Source: Brevundimonas sp. (GTDB taxonomy: Bacteria; Pseudomonadota; Alphaproteobacteria; Caulobacterales; Caulobacteraceae). Taken from it: a stretch of 64,000 nucleotides of DNA. The notes under the pieces were generated by a model that was given only the letters and a program-made list of their open reading frames with translations, was not told the origin of the DNA and ran no database searches. Positions 63,826 to 64,000 of this stretch are shown piece by piece. The DNA lies in NCBI RefSeq assembly GCF_013912065.1, contig NZ_JACESA010000006.1, positions 1 to 64,000 on the forward strand. Direction: 5' to 3'. Both the position numbers and the translations under genes were made by a program. Within the stretch, counting starts at the first letter, position 1. Each line of letters begins with the position of its first letter.

Positions 63826-64000
63826 TTAACCGTTGACGTCGGCCGCAGGGCGCCGCCGACGAGGCTGTGGTAGCGGGAAGGACTGGATCCCTCTGGCGAG
63901 TTTCGGCCCTGCAATGGCCCGGGAAAGGCTGGGACTGTGGCTTCCGTTGCCAAGAGGAGCCCACAAGGCCGCCAGCACGCCCACCGCACCGAATCCCCAT
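63826..64000 (-). CDS. Possible C-terminal fragment of an upstream gene
   Basis: A frame open to the right edge ends at TAA (63828-63826), 9 bases before the SDR start. It reads WGFGAVGVLAALWAPLGN, then an Arg-rich tail. The first part is hydrophobic like the last membrane helix of a transporter, and operon-like spacing supports a real gene. With only 58 codons visible this is tentative. Confidence 0.35.
   Translation of the reverse strand, partial: WGFGAVGVLAALWAPLGNGSHSPSLSRAIAGPKLARGIQSFPLPQPRRRRPAADVNG

Overview
The window looks like the chromosome of a Caulobacterales alphaproteobacterium, most likely Brevundimonas or a close relative. The core genes in the right-hand 39 kb have the very GC-rich codon use, gene content and gene order expected of that group: lrp/putA, argB, dapD, thrS-yidD, DUF484-xerC, fsa/priA, trmD-rplS, comM, gshB and ybbN-LON-Trm112. 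The genus is inferred from overall similarity. There is no rRNA in the window to settle it.

Positions 1-25,100 are a surface-polysaccharide locus that is visibly less GC-rich than the rest. Eleven genes on the minus strand (rfbF at 16.9 kb down to a methyltransferase at 0.1 kb) run in one direction, mostly with 1-4 base start/stop overlaps. They encode CDP-glucose synthesis and its conversion towards a CDP-3,6-dideoxyhexose (rfbF, rfbG, rfbH and a short-chain reductase), a GDP-fucose-synthase-like enzyme, at least four glycosyltransferases (two in very large multidomain proteins), an FkbM methyltransferase and a class I methyltransferase. The last gene is cut by an IS3-family element whose end lies at the left edge. 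From 17.1 kb the plus strand carries gmd and rmd (GDP-rhamnose), an ABC-type capsule exporter (KpsM/KpsE/KpsT types), two unrecognised small genes, a small coiled-coil protein and another glycosyltransferase.

Positions 25.3-30.2 kb, minus strand, hold the high-GC sugar-supply genes: phosphoglucomutase/phosphomannomutase, a glycosyltransferase, and a mannose-1-phosphate guanylyltransferase fused to an AGE-type isomerase domain. Together these can make GDP-mannose, the substrate of Gmd.

Positions 30.3-64 kb are mainly housekeeping: proline catabolism with its Lrp regulator; arginine and lysine biosynthesis (argB, dapD); two sensor kinases; threonyl-tRNA synthetase; YidD; an Fe-S scaffold; XerC; transaldolase-like Fsa; PriA; one atypical tRNA-Cys; a DUF2141/carotenoid-oxygenase pair; an acyltransferase; a CHAP amidase-like protein; tryptophan dioxygenase; L19 and TrmD; a DUF885 protein; an entericidin-like lipoprotein; AmpG; ComM; glutathione synthetase; Trm112/LON/thioredoxin proteins; and an SDR.

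The points most worth a second look are: the tRNA-Cys with a lengthened anticodon arm and T arm; the large glycosyltransferase with tandem beta-rich C-terminal repeats; the large protein with a GT14-like core; the dideoxyhexose gene set with no visible E3 reductase; the Fcl-like enzyme without its active-site cysteine; PriA with only one intact zinc site; the ManC-AGE fusion; and the unknown genes directly behind the exporter ATPase. No CRISPR array, prophage or defence system is visible.
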